Below, in pieces: positions 23,934-32,924 of a DNA stretch of 64,000 nt. Where the stretch lies: positions 124,001 to 188,000 of the forward strand of contig CANMXP010000008.1 in the NCBI GenBank assembly GCA_947501845.1. The letters run 5' to 3'. Positions within the stretch are counted from its first letter, which is position 1. Every line of letters starts with the position of its first letter. Source of the DNA: an uncultured Flavobacteriaceae bacterium (lineage in GTDB: Bacteria > Bacteroidota > Bacteroidia > Flavobacteriales > Flavobacteriaceae). The translations under genes and the position numbers were made by a program. The notes beneath the pieces were generated by a model. The model made no database searches, was not told where the DNA came from, and saw only the letters and a list, made by a program, of their open reading frames with translations.

Positions 23934-24386
23934 ATGCCTTTAAACATTGTTTTAATAGAACCCGAAATCCCTAATAACACTGGTAATATAGGGCGTTTAG
24001 CTTTGGGGTCTGGTTCTCATTTGCACCTGGTAAAACCCTTTGGTTTTGAAATTGATGATACACGATTAAAACGTGCAGGTTTAGACTATTGGCAGCACTT
24101 ATCGGTTACTTATTACGATAGTGTTGATGATTTTTTCATGAAAAACAAAGATCAAAAAATGGTTTTTCTTTCTAGTCATGGAACTAAAAATCATTGGGAT
24201 ATTCCTTTTGAAGACAATCTGTTTTTAGTTTTTGGTAAAGAGTCAGTTGGATTAGACAAATCTATTATTGAATCAAATCAAAACAAACTCTTTAAAATTC
24301 CATTATATAGTGAACATGTTAGGAGTTTAAATCTAGCAAATGCGGTTAGCATCGTCGTTTATGAAGGTTTAAAACATATGAATTAA
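23934..24386 (+). CDS. trmL: tRNA (cytidine(34)-2'-O)-methyltransferase
   Basis: 150 residues, the compact SPOUT/SpoU methyltransferase without extra domain, as in TrmL. Motif 1 PEIPNNTGNIGRL is near residues 10-22, motif 2 LVFGKESVGLDKSII near 97-111 and motif 3 SLNLANAVSIVVYE near 130-143, together forming the trefoil-knot S-adenosylmethionine site. It methylates the wobble-position 2'-OH of leucine tRNAs. It starts 2 nt after the DUF805 stop and may be on the trp message. Confidence 0.92.
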   Translation: MPLNIVLIEPEIPNNTGNIGRLALGSGSHLHLVKPFGFEIDDTRLKRAGLDYWQHLSVTYYDSVDDFFMKNKDQKMVFLSSHGTKNHWDIPFEDNLFLVFGKESVGLDKSIIESNQNKLFKIPLYSEHVRSLNLANAVSIVVYEGLKHMN

Positions 24387-24391
24387 TTAGC

Positions 24392-24423
24392 TTGATTTTG
24401 TAAAAAGAAATTAACTAACTTCG
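24392..24423 (+). promoter_or_regulatory. Promoter upstream of the AraC-family gene
   Basis: TTG at 24392-24394, a 21-bp spacer and TAACTTCG at 24416-24423. The last box is a TTCG variant of TAnnTTTG. The predicted leader is ~100 nt and includes a TGAGCGTAGCC fragment near 24462 that resembles a genome-wide repeat. Confidence 0.5.
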
Positions 24424-24529
24424 TTTAACGTTTTATATAAATTGAACCAAACTCATCTACTGAGCGTAGCCAAAGTATAATAACGTATTAAAACGGAATT
24501 CAGATACCTAAACATTGTCAGCAATTAAG

Positions 24530-25270
24530 ATGCTATATCAAGAATATACTCCCTCTACTTCATTAGGGTGCTATATTGATAAATATTGGGTGTCAAAAAA
24601 CTATGATCATCCAGCAGAGTCCAAAATTCTTCCAGATGGCTACATTGATATTGTTTTTGATATAAATGAAGAATCAAATAATTATTCCAATAATAATATT
24701 CGAATTTCTGGGATGATGACAAAATTCAGACATGTTATATGCAAACAAAATTCGGAAACTTTTGGTATTCGTTTTAAAGCTGGGCAGTTTAATGCAATAT
24801 CCTCTTTTCCGATCTCAGAAATAAAAAATAAAGTAATAAATGCTTCAGAAATACTACCCAATTTCAATTATACTTTACTAGACGAATTAACTGACAAAAA
24901 AAGCCAATCTGACAAAATTCAGGTTATTGACAGATTTTTAATGAATCAACTGAATTGGTCAAATGCAAACAACTTGATATTATCCGTCTGCGCCTCTGTA
25001 AATGCTTCTTTCCAAACAATTAACTTAGTACACATAGCTCAGAAACATCATATAAGCTTAAGGCAATTAGAAAGACGTTTTAAAATAGCTGTTGGAGTTA
25101 CCATGAAAGAATACCACTCAATAGTCAGGTTCAGCAAAACAATTGAAAGCATCTCTCAAAATCCCAAAAAAAGCTTGTTACATACAGCATTTGACAACGG
25201 TTATTTTGATCATGCACATCTAACAAAAGATATTTACAAGATGGCTGGTATAAATCCGTCCCAAATTTAA
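24530..25270 (+). CDS. AraC-family transcriptional regulator
   Basis: 246 residues from the ATG at 24530 (a TTG at 24515 is in frame but less likely). The N-terminal half (YWVSKNYDHPAESKILPDGYIDIVFD) matches the sensor-like domain (DUF6597 type) of Bacteroidota AraC proteins. The C-terminal ~90 residues carry the double helix-turn-helix: HIAQKHHISLRQLERRFKIAVGVTMKEYH and TAFDNGYFDHAHLTKDI. It precedes a VOC protein and methyltransferase on the same strand and may control them. The inducer is unknown. Confidence 0.83.
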   Translation: MLYQEYTPSTSLGCYIDKYWVSKNYDHPAESKILPDGYIDIVFDINEESNNYSNNNIRISGMMTKFRHVICKQNSETFGIRFKAGQFNAISSFPISEIKNKVINASEILPNFNYTLLDELTDKKSQSDKIQVIDRFLMNQLNWSNANNLILSVCASVNASFQTINLVHIAQKHHISLRQLERRFKIAVGVTMKEYHSIVRFSKTIESISQNPKKSLLHTAFDNGYFDHAHLTKDIYKMAGINPSQI

Positions 25271-25311
25271 CATTGTCGTTTTTTTACAAAAGAAAAAACC
25301 TGTTCTGAAAC

Positions 25312-25319
25312 TACTTTTG
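25312..25319 (+). promoter_or_regulatory. Promoter -7 box for the VOC/methyltransferase pair
   Basis: TACTTTTG matches TAnnTTTG and lies 21 nt before the ATG at 25341. No TTG is visible at the expected distance. Confidence 0.42.
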
Positions 25320-25340
25320 CGAAAACAAAAAAATGAACAG

Positions 25341-25814
25341 ATGGAAAAACTTGCTTTATCCTTAATATTTATTGCTATTTCTTCTGTCACTATTTCTCAA
25401 ACAAAAAAAGATATAACACCCATGAAATTAGAATCACTTACACCAAATATAATGGTAAAAAATGTTAACAAAACCCTAGATTATTATACAAAAATACTTG
25501 GTTTTAATATAATCGACACAAATCCTGAATCTGGAGAATTTGAATGGGGCTTTGTAATGTTAGACCATGTTGGAATTATGTTTCAAGAAGAAAAATCATT
25601 AAAAAATGAATATCAAGAATTAAAGACACTAAATATTGGAGGTGCATTAACCCTTTATATTAGAATCAAAAATATTAATAAACTATATAAAAAATTAGAA
25701 AACAAAGTGACCATTATCAAACCTATGAATACAACTTTTTATGGTACCAATGAGTTTGCAATAATGGATATCAATGGTTTTATTTTAACATTTTCGGAAA
25801 CACCAGATGAATAA
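25341..25814 (+). CDS. Exported VOC (glyoxalase/bleomycin-resistance fold) protein
   Basis: 157 residues from the ATG at 25341, which gives a typical signal peptide (ALSLIFIAISSVTISQ, cleavage after about residue 20). The frame is open back to a TTG at 25317. A single vicinal-oxygen-chelate domain follows: LTPNIMVKNVNKTLDYYTKILGF, LDHVGIMFQEE and EFAIMDINGFILTF. VOC domains bind metals or small electrophiles; the function here is unknown. An export signal on this fold is unusual. The stop overlaps the next gene's start by 8 nt. Confidence 0.78.
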   Translation: MEKLALSLIFIAISSVTISQTKKDITPMKLESLTPNIMVKNVNKTLDYYTKILGFNIIDTNPESGEFEWGFVMLDHVGIMFQEEKSLKNEYQELKTLNIGGALTLYIRIKNINKLYKKLENKVTIIKPMNTTFYGTNEFAIMDINGFILTFSETPDE

Positions 25815-26493
25815 TCCAATGGATTTTGAAAAAGTAGCAAAACAGCTAGCACATCCTACAGGTACATTTGGAGTTGAAGTAGTATTAGGGATGAATCATT
25901 TAAATGAATTTATAAACAAAAACACTTATGATTTGTTACAAATAAGCGATTCTGATAAGGTATTAGAAATTGGACTAGGAAACGGTAAATTTATACAAAA
26001 CATACTTAATTGTGGAAATAATATTTCCTATACAGGTATTGATATTTCCCATACAATGATAACAGAGGCAAAGAAACTGAACGATAAATTCATTAGAACT
26101 GGATTTGTGAATTTAATCCTTGCAGACATAGAAAAAATGCCTTTTTTAGAAGAATCCTTTAACAAAATATGTACAATTAACACCATCTATTTCTGGAAAA
26201 ACCCTGCTAAAGCTTTAGAAAGAGTTTACAGAGTACTAAGTAAAGATGGACTATTTATGATCTCCTTTAGACCTTATATTGAAGGTCAATCACTTAATTT
26301 CTCTGAGTATGGGTTTACAGAATATAAAACCGAAGAAGTAGAGTCTATAATTCATAAAGCCAATTTCAAAATTGTAGAAAAAAAGTCTCTAAACGAAGCT
26401 CCAATTGAATTTAATGGACAAACCCATAATATGATATCACAGTATTATCTACTACAGAAAATAAAAGTCAACAACTATAACGAACTTAAATAA
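25807..26493 (+). CDS. Class I SAM-dependent methyltransferase
   Basis: 228 residues. Motif I VLEIGLGNGKFIQNIL near residues 53-68 binds S-adenosylmethionine. GIDISHTMI near 78, ADIEKMPFLEESFNKI near 106 and the post-motif ALERVYRVLSKDGLFMIS near 137-154 complete the UbiE/methyltransf_11 pattern. The substrate is unknown. The ATG overlaps the end of the VOC gene by 8 nt, so the two are translated together, though one product is exported and the other cytosolic. Confidence 0.85.
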   Translation: MNNPMDFEKVAKQLAHPTGTFGVEVVLGMNHLNEFINKNTYDLLQISDSDKVLEIGLGNGKFIQNILNCGNNISYTGIDISHTMITEAKKLNDKFIRTGFVNLILADIEKMPFLEESFNKICTINTIYFWKNPAKALERVYRVLSKDGLFMISFRPYIEGQSLNFSEYGFTEYKTEEVESIIHKANFKIVEKKSLNEAPIEFNGQTHNMISQYYLLQKIKVNNYNELK

Positions 26494-26494
26494 A

Positions 26495-26719
26495 TTACAG
26501 CTTTTTTTGCTTCAACATATGCAAATACATCGCTTCCACTTTAGTCCGTGCCCAAGGTGTACGGCGTAAAAACTTTAAACTTGATTTTACTGAAGGATTA
26601 TCTGTAAAGCATCTAATTTTAATGGTATAACCCATATACTCCCAACCATAATGAGCAACCAAATCGTTAATGATTTGTTCTAGTTTTACACCGTGTAATG
26701 GGTTATTGGGTTGTTCCAT
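26495..26719 (-). CDS. VF530-family DNA-binding protein
   Basis: 74 residues, the whole length of the VF530 (DUF2132) family. [23 protein letters not shown] and the C-terminal [30 protein letters not shown] are the conserved halves. The family has a small helical fold and was named from a Vibrio fischeri structure with DNA-binding character; its role is undefined. It is on the minus strand, 2 nt from the convergent methyltransferase, downstream of the small DUF6500 gene. Confidence 0.85.
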   Translation of the reverse strand: MEQPNNPLHGVKLEQIINDLVAHYGWEYMGYTIKIRCFTDNPSVKSSLKFLRRTPWARTKVEAMYLHMLKQKKL

Positions 26720-26758
26720 TTTTTATATAAGGAGTGCGGTCGATCCTTACTATTTAAA

Positions 26759-26968
26759 TTATTCTACTAAACTTTTAATTTTTACAGCTTTTTCAAAATG
26801 ATCAAGCTTATGCTCCATAATCCACCAAGTCGCCGCTTCCATAAGCAACTCAGGATTATCATTTTTATTTGCAAAGAAAGCATAAAAAGAAACTCCAACA
26901 TTGGAACCTTTTTCCTTTATCTTTTTATTACAAACCTCAATAATTTTATCTTTTAAAATTTTCTGCAT
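26759..26968 (-). CDS. Small conserved protein, DUF6500-like
   Basis: 69 residues from the ATG at 26968. A GTG at 26992 would overlap the helicase stop by one base and add 8 residues. LKDKIIEVCNKKIKEKGSNVG, SFYAFFANKNDNPELLMEAATWWI and HKLDHFEKAVKI are conserved-looking stretches that I associate with DUF6500. No function is known. It is transcribed after the RhlE-type helicase and before the VF530 gene, all on the minus strand and probably in one unit. Confidence 0.68.
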   Translation of the reverse strand: MQKILKDKIIEVCNKKIKEKGSNVGVSFYAFFANKNDNPELLMEAATWWIMEHKLDHFEKAVKIKSLVE

Positions 26969-26991
26969 ATTGTTTTGAATGCCTTTTATCA

Positions 26992-28275
26992 CTAATTACG
27001 CCTGTCGTTATTTCTTTTAGGGCGTCGTCTGGAATTATTATTTTTATGTTCGCCAGACTTCGAATGCCCAGAACCTGAGTTTCTTCTGGACCTGTTTCCC
27101 CCTCCGCGTTGTTGTCTTTTTTCTGGTTCTGTTGAAGCATTTGGGTCAGGTTCAAAGCCTTCAACAATTTCCACAGGAAGTTTCATGTTTATCAACTTTT
27201 CAATATCTCTTAAATAAGTAGTTTCATCGGCGCTAACTAACGACAACGCTTGCCCCTTAGCTCCTGCCCGTCCCGTTCTACCTATTCTATGTACATAATC
27301 TTCAGAAATATTAGGCAACTCAAAATTTATTACATGTGGCAATAGTGGAATATCCAATCCTCTGGCAGCAATATCAGTTGCAACTAAAACACGAATACTT
27401 CCATTTTTAAAACCTGCTAGGGCTTTTGTTCTTGCACTCTGACTTTTATTCCCATGTATTGCAGCAGCACTAATATTAGCACTTATCATCTTTTTACAAA
27501 GCCTATTTGCTCCATGTTTAGTCCGTGTAAAGACAAGGACTTGTTTCCAATAACCGTCAGAAATTAATTTAATGATTAATCCTGTTTTTAACCCTTTAGC
27601 TACTCGATAAACTTTCTGACTAATAGCCTCGACAGTTGTATTCTCTGGTGTGGCTTCCACTTGTACAGGGTTATTTAAAATACCATGTGCCAACTTCTTT
27701 ATATCTTTTGAAAACGTTGCCGAAAACATCAAGTTTTGTCTTTGTGTAGGCATCATTTTTATAACGCGTTCAATATCTCTTAAAAACCCCATGTCCAACA
27801 TACGGTCTGCTTCATCTAAAACAAAAATTTCAATTCTTTTTAGCGACAGTACCCCTTGGCTTTCCAAATCTAATAAACGCCCTGGAGTTGCCACTAAAAC
27901 ATCAATGCCTTGACGAATCCTAGCAATTTGTGGTTTCTGGTTTACACCACCAAAAATAACTGCGCTTCGCAGATTCAAAAACTCACTGTACTCTTTAACA
28001 TTAGTATATACCTGTGCTGCTAATTCTCTTGTTGGGGTTAAAATTAAAGCACGAATTGGTCTGTATTTCTCTTTCGGGTTTTCAGAAAGTATATGCAGAA
28101 GTGGTAATGTAAAACCTGCTGTTTTTCCTGTACCTGTTTGGGCAGATGCCAAAACATCTTTTCTTTCTAAAACAGGTGGAATTGCTTTTTGCTGAATAGG
28201 TGATGGTGTTGTGTATCCCTTTTTGCTAATTGCTTTTAACAAGGCTTGAGAGAGGCCTAATGAATTAAATGACAT
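26992..28275 (-). CDS. rhlE: DEAD-box RNA helicase, RhlE-like
   Basis: 427 residues. All helicase motifs are in order: Q motif ([12 protein letters not shown]) near 19-30, AQTGTGKT near 44-51, PTRELAAQ near 85, TPGRLLD near 130, DEAD near 153, SAT near 184, ARGLDIP near 307 and [10 protein letters not shown] near 329-338. A basic, Gly/Arg/Asn-rich tail after ~390 suits RNA binding. The family unwinds short RNA duplexes in ribosome assembly or decay. It heads a probable three-gene unit on the minus strand. Confidence 0.92.
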   Translation of the reverse strand: MSFNSLGLSQALLKAISKKGYTTPSPIQQKAIPPVLERKDVLASAQTGTGKTAGFTLPLLHILSENPKEKYRPIRALILTPTRELAAQVYTNVKEYSEFLNLRSAVIFGGVNQKPQIARIRQGIDVLVATPGRLLDLESQGVLSLKRIEIFVLDEADRMLDMGFLRDIERVIKMMPTQRQNLMFSATFSKDIKKLAHGILNNPVQVEATPENTTVEAISQKVYRVAKGLKTGLIIKLISDGYWKQVLVFTRTKHGANRLCKKMISANISAAAIHGNKSQSARTKALAGFKNGSIRVLVATDIAARGLDIPLLPHVINFELPNISEDYVHRIGRTGRAGAKGQALSLVSADETTYLRDIEKLINMKLPVEIVEGFEPDPNASTEPEKRQQRGGGNRSRRNSGSGHSKSGEHKNNNSRRRPKRNNDRRN

Positions 28276-28411
28276 ATAAATTGTTTGGTAACCCTTTTGG
28301 GGATCGAGATGACAACTTATAAATTAAACACCACCTCCTTAATTAAGGCGCAAATGTACAGCTAATTTTCTCCATGACCTTTTTAATTATCTATTTTAAA
28401 AGAAAAACAAC

Positions 28412-28419
28412 TAACTTCG
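28412..28419 (+). promoter_or_regulatory. Promoter-like box upstream of the M1 peptidase
   Basis: TAACTTCG, the TTCG variant of the -7 box, lies 28 nt before the start codon at 28448. The surrounding ACAACTAACTTCG recurs upstream of the lipoprotein gene near 35310 and in part near 24412, which supports a shared promoter form. Confidence 0.42.
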
Positions 28420-28447
28420 TTTTCGCTTAAAACTATTAAAATTCAAT

Positions 28448-30301
28448 ATGAAGAAAATCGTATTTGCATTAGGCTTATTAACGCTCTTAATTTCAAATTG
28501 TTCTAAAAAACAAAATAAACCTATATTAAATTATATTGAGGAACCACACTCTTTTTCCTTACCAAACGAAGCTGTTATTACCCACATGGATTTGGATATT
28601 AATGTAGATTTTGATAACGAAATTATACAAGGTAAAGCCTCATACTTAATCAAAAACAACGAGGCTTCGCAAATTATTCTCGATTCAAAATTTTTAACCA
28701 TAGAACATGTACAGGCAGACGGTAAGGACACCACATTTTCTTTAGGTGATTTTGACGAACAACTGGGAAACCCTTTAAAAATAGATATAAACAAGAATAC
28801 GAAACGCATCACCGTTTTCTATAAAACCACAGATCAAACAGAAGCTTTGCAATGGTTAAAACCTCAGCAAACTACAGATAAAAAGTTTCCTTTTTTATTC
28901 ACACAAGGGCAAGCTATATTAACGAGAACTTGGATTCCTATTCAGGACAGTCCACAAATAAGAATTACATACAATGCTAAAGTACACGTTCCATCTCAAC
29001 TAATGGCGGTTATGAGTGCTGAAAACCCCAAAGAAAAAACATCAAATGGTCATTATACTTTTAAAATGGCCCAGCCCATTTCCCCTTACTTAATTGCGCT
29101 TGCTGTTGGTGATATTGAATATAAAGCTATTAGTGACCGAACTGGGGTTTATGCCGAAAAATCGATGGTAGAAAAAGCACATTATGAGTTTTCAGATATG
29201 GAAAACATGGTTGCTTCTGCCGAAGCTTTATACGGAAAATATGCTTGGGAACAATTTGATGTTATTGTTTTGCCTCCTAGTTTCCCTTTTGGAGGCATGG
29301 AAAACCCGCGTCTAACCTTTGCTACACCAACAGTTATTGCTGGTGATAAAAGTTTAACATCACTCATTGCTCACGAATTAGCACACTCCTGGTCTGGAAA
29401 TTTAGTAACCAATGCCTCATGGGATGATTTTTGGCTCAATGAAGGGTTCACTGTATATTTTGAAATGCGTATTATGGAAGCTCTTTACGGCAAGGACAGA
29501 GCTAATATGCTAGCTCGTATTGGACGACAAGATCTGGAGGAAGAAATAGAAGGCTTTAAAGATACGCCTGATGACACAAAACTTAAACTAAATTTAAAAG
29601 GTCGTAACCCAGATGATGGCATGAATAGTATTGCGTATGATAAAGGCTATCTCTTTTTAAGAACATTAGAAGAAAAGGCTGGTCGTGAAAAATTTGATAT
29701 CTTTTTAAAAAACTATTTTCAAACACACGCCTTTTCAACAATCAATACCGAAAAATTTATTGCTTTCTTAAATGAAAACTTATTAGAAAAACACGATATA
29801 GTATTTAATACCGAAGCATGGGTTTATAATGCTGGAATCCCAGACAACCAAGCTATCATTTCTTCCGATAAATTCGAAACGGTTGAAAAAACAATTCAGC
29901 AGTATGTTAAAAGCAATTCAATAGATAAAGCACTTACTATAGACTGGACAACTCAGGAATGGGTACATTTTGTTCGAAATTTCCCTAATGATATCAAAAC
30001 AGAACATTTGGCTATGATCGACGAAGTTTTCAACTTAACCAACTCCAACAATTCATACATTGCTATGGTCTGGTATGAACAGGCCATCAATCATGATTAT
30101 CATGGAAATAATATCGATGTTAAAATTGAAGAGTTTCTAATTCAAGTAGGTAGACGCTGGTATGTTTCTACCATTTACAAAGCTTTTAAAAGGCATAACA
30201 AAACGGATGTAGCTTTGGCTATTTACAAAAAAGCAAGAGCGAATTACCATTCGGTTACAACTAATACCATTGATGATTTATTGGGTTTTAAGCAGGATTA
30301 A
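28448..30301 (+). CDS. M1-family aminopeptidase, lipoprotein
   Basis: 617 residues. A lipoprotein signal (LLTLLISNC, Cys at about 19) exports it. The peptidase has the exopeptidase motif GGMENPRLTF near residue 281 (G(A/G)MEN), the zinc site HELAHSWSGN near 308 with the downstream Glu in WLNEGFTVYFE near 330, and the catalytic Tyr region DKGYLF near 398. The C-terminal helical domain resembles the leukotriene A4 hydrolase branch. It removes N-terminal amino acids from peptides in the periplasm or at the surface. It is monocistronic. Confidence 0.92.
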   Translation: MKKIVFALGLLTLLISNCSKKQNKPILNYIEEPHSFSLPNEAVITHMDLDINVDFDNEIIQGKASYLIKNNEASQIILDSKFLTIEHVQADGKDTTFSLGDFDEQLGNPLKIDINKNTKRITVFYKTTDQTEALQWLKPQQTTDKKFPFLFTQGQAILTRTWIPIQDSPQIRITYNAKVHVPSQLMAVMSAENPKEKTSNGHYTFKMAQPISPYLIALAVGDIEYKAISDRTGVYAEKSMVEKAHYEFSDMENMVASAEALYGKYAWEQFDVIVLPPSFPFGGMENPRLTFATPTVIAGDKSLTSLIAHELAHSWSGNLVTNASWDDFWLNEGFTVYFEMRIMEALYGKDRANMLARIGRQDLEEEIEGFKDTPDDTKLKLNLKGRNPDDGMNSIAYDKGYLFLRTLEEKAGREKFDIFLKNYFQTHAFSTINTEKFIAFLNENLLEKHDIVFNTEAWVYNAGIPDNQAIISSDKFETVEKTIQQYVKSNSIDKALTIDWTTQEWVHFVRNFPNDIKTEHLAMIDEVFNLTNSNNSYIAMVWYEQAINHDYHGNNIDVKIEEFLIQVGRRWYVSTIYKAFKRHNKTDVALAIYKKARANYHSVTTNTIDDLLGFKQD

Positions 30302-30336
30302 TATTTTCTTATAGTGTAAAAATACTAAGCAAGTAT

Positions 30337-30472
30337 GTCATTCAGAAGGAGGAACGACTGAAGAATCTAAAAAAAACAAAACTGTTAATGACATTTTAAT
30401 TTCTTTTGAAACAAAATGAAGAGGTTTATCGCTTACTTTGACTATGTCCAGTACAGGTTGCTCTGAATGATA
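30337..30472. repeat. Inverted-repeat element downstream of the M1 peptidase
   Basis: GTCATTCAGA (30337-30346) and TCTGAATGAT (30462-30471) are inverted ends of a ~135-bp spacer segment with no coding capacity. The sequence just inside (AGGAGGAACGACTGAAGAATCT) resembles other Bacteroidota GTCATTC-type dispersed repeats. It separates convergent genes. Confidence 0.45.
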
Positions 30473-30493
30473 GTTTACTAACAAATAAATTAT

Positions 30494-31174
30494 TCAAAAA
30501 AACTCACGATACTGCATCACCCTAAAATCAAACGTATTGAATTTAGGGTTTTTAGCTTTTAATTGTTTATATAAAGGAATTCTACTTATTGAAATATTAG
30601 CAGCACCAGACCCAGAGGTTAAAGATACCGTTTTAATAATTCTTGACGAGGTTTCGGCTGCGTTCAACCTCACAGACAGTTTAAATTGATGAATTCGAGG
30701 GATTTCATTTGAAACCATCTCTAACTTCATTTTATAATCTCGAATGTGTTTTCTAAAGAAATATTCAGGTCCATTTTTACTATTTCCGCCTGTAAACAAT
30801 AAGGTATCTATTGATGGATATTGCTTCAAATAGCCAATAACATCACGTAATTTTATGTTTTGCATGCCCAAATCGGACGCATCAATTTTTTCGCGTTCGG
30901 CACTTTCAACAATATCACAAACACCAATTTTATTTTTAATTAAAAACTGTTTGCGTTGTTCTATTGCCGCTTGTGAATTATCGTACCTTAAATTTAAACT
31001 ATGAATTTTATCGATAAACAACCAAAGTGAATTATAATAACTTCCGTAACAAAAATCTACATCTTTTTCTAAAAGCTCTCCTGTTGAAAACCTAGGCGGC
31101 GGCAAGGTACCCACAATCAATTTTGTTGTATCGCTTTGTATAAACGGTTTATATGGATGGGTGTGTTTAAACAT
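30494..31174 (-). CDS. Uracil-DNA glycosylase-fold family protein
   Basis: 226 residues from the ATG at 31174; the frame is open to a GTG at 31198. LIVGTLPPPRF near residue 20-30 sits where the UDG-superfamily water-activating motif lies, DFCYGSYYNSLW follows, and SLTSGSGAAN near 192 sits in the position of the second DNA-binding motif. This suggests a mismatch or uracil glycosylase relative, but the classical catalytic residues are not obvious, so activity is not claimed. It stands alone on the minus strand. Confidence 0.58.
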   Translation of the reverse strand: MFKHTHPYKPFIQSDTTKLIVGTLPPPRFSTGELLEKDVDFCYGSYYNSLWLFIDKIHSLNLRYDNSQAAIEQRKQFLIKNKIGVCDIVESAEREKIDASDLGMQNIKLRDVIGYLKQYPSIDTLLFTGGNSKNGPEYFFRKHIRDYKMKLEMVSNEIPRIHQFKLSVRLNAAETSSRIIKTVSLTSGSGAANISISRIPLYKQLKAKNPKFNTFDFRVMQYREFF

Positions 31175-31450
31175 AATTAAGTCTTGCCTCGTATGCACTC
31201 AAGATAAACCAAGGCAAGAATCCTTCTAATTTTTACTCAATTTAAATTTAACAGATTTCACATCAAGCTTCTATTTCTTTTATCGTATTCAATACTCCCA
31301 TAGTGTTCAGCTAAACCATTCCTTAAAAGTAATAAAACGGATGTGAAATTTCCCTGAAAGCAGGGTAAATTACAAAAAAGTAAATGTCGATATTTGACTC
31401 CGCTAAGCTTATAGATATAGTAACTCAAAAGTAGAAATGAAACTATCAAT

Positions 31451-32878
31451 ATGCAAACCATACAAGAATTAGTAGACAAGTATACCAACGGAAAGGATGT
31501 TCCTACTTTAGATGATCTTTTCGATCATGTATCGATCCATGGTACAACTCAAGAGAAAGAACTGGTAGCCGACACTTACATCTCGGAGTTTGGTCAATGT
31601 CACTATGATTACATGTGTGGCAAGCTAAATGAACTTGAGTGGATATGGGACATGATGGACTGGATAGAGAAAATAGAACTATTAAGCCCAGATTTTAATC
31701 AATCCAACTTCTACAGAGGGCATGTCTATGAAATGCTATCAAGCATAAGCAAAGAACAAGAAGACAAAATTAAGTTTAATAATCTGTGTATAGATCACTT
31801 GAGAAAACAACAAGAGATTAACGACGAAGATGTTTCATTGCTTATTGATTTAGCTCAAAACCTTTTTAGGTCTTGTAGATTGACACAGGATTACCAAACA
31901 CAAATATTTGATGACATAAAATCACTATTCTTAAAGGCTCTTCATTTAGAAAGAAAAGAAGAACATCAGTCAACCTTTTTTGGTTTTAACGGTTCTGCTA
32001 TTAGTGGATTTTTAAACATATCTTATGAATTTTTGGCATTGGCATTTAATAATAGTACGACTATTTATAATGAGTTTATCGCAGCTTTTAAAAAAGCAAT
32101 TACTCCTTATACAGAACAAGATCCTTCTATTTATTACCATTGGGCAGAAACATTATTTAGAATTACTACTTGGGTAGATTATCCTAAAATAGAAACATGC
32201 AGGATATCTCAAGAAGTTGTTAATGATATCTGGAAAGAAATTAAAGTAGTATTAAGCCAAGCTACAAATATACAATCTAGCGATGAGCATTTTTTAACCA
32301 GCATAGGACATCTTTTTGATAAGGTAGCCCAAAAAGAAACCAGTTATTCATACTACGAAGTTTCATATAATTATTATTCTAAAGCTTTAGAAATAAATGG
32401 TGAAACGTGGTCGAATCCCTATTATGCTAGTAATGCGCTTCGGATGATGGCTTTTATCCATCTTAAAAATAAGGCGCATAACGAATCGGTTAAGCTATTT
32501 AAGCAAGGGCTCCAAATTTTTGAAGATGCCCAAAAAAAGATCAATGATTTTCAGCTAAGTGTTTATCACGGGGATTATCTCTATGATTATTCAAAATATT
32601 TGGAAAACTTCTCTAACAGAAACACCTTATTAGAAGCAAAAAAACAGTTTGAAGACAGTCGCATTTTAGGAAAAGATTTTTACACACATCCCTATTATGG
32701 TTTGGCAAAAACAACTTTAAGATTGGGAGACAAAGAAGCATGTTTAAAAATACTAAAAACTTGTGGAGCATTATTCTCTAACGAATATCACACCCATGAC
32801 TTTAATGAAATTATAGATGACATGGATTTTGATGAAGTAAAAAAAGAAATAATCAACATTATTGCTAACATTAAATGA
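31451..32878 (+). CDS. Uncharacterised helical protein, probable TPR-like repeats
   Basis: 475 residues, no signal peptide or membrane segment. Rich in helices, with pairs resembling tetratricopeptide units in the C-terminal half (SNPYYASNALRMMAFIHLKNKAHNESVKLFKQGLQIF split near residues 320-355, and PYYGLAKTTLRLGDKEACLKIL near 415). The N-terminal ~90 residues are acidic and Trp-rich (ELEWIWDMMDWIEKIELL). I recognise no named family. A possible scaffold or regulator, 10 nt from a small exported protein on the same strand. Confidence 0.6.
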   Translation: MQTIQELVDKYTNGKDVPTLDDLFDHVSIHGTTQEKELVADTYISEFGQCHYDYMCGKLNELEWIWDMMDWIEKIELLSPDFNQSNFYRGHVYEMLSSISKEQEDKIKFNNLCIDHLRKQQEINDEDVSLLIDLAQNLFRSCRLTQDYQTQIFDDIKSLFLKALHLERKEEHQSTFFGFNGSAISGFLNISYEFLALAFNNSTTIYNEFIAAFKKAITPYTEQDPSIYYHWAETLFRITTWVDYPKIETCRISQEVVNDIWKEIKVVLSQATNIQSSDEHFLTSIGHLFDKVAQKETSYSYYEVSYNYYSKALEINGETWSNPYYASNALRMMAFIHLKNKAHNESVKLFKQGLQIFEDAQKKINDFQLSVYHGDYLYDYSKYLENFSNRNTLLEAKKQFEDSRILGKDFYTHPYYGLAKTTLRLGDKEACLKILKTCGALFSNEYHTHDFNEIIDDMDFDEVKKEIINIIANIK

Positions 32879-32924
32879 GTAAAAACAGTTGATTTTTAGT
32901 CAAATATACTCATCCCCCTCAAAA

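Noticed and set aside
26946-27167. 73-codon minus-strand frame overlapping the helicase tail
   Set aside because: It is a shifted frame of the basic C-terminal tail of the RhlE-type helicase, whose own frame is intact to 26992.
31258-31488. 76-codon minus-strand frame with a hydrophobic stretch
   Set aside because: It overlaps the start of the helical-repeat gene, has no supported start region and no recognisable motif; the GSIEYDKRNR end looked protein-like but is too short to judge.
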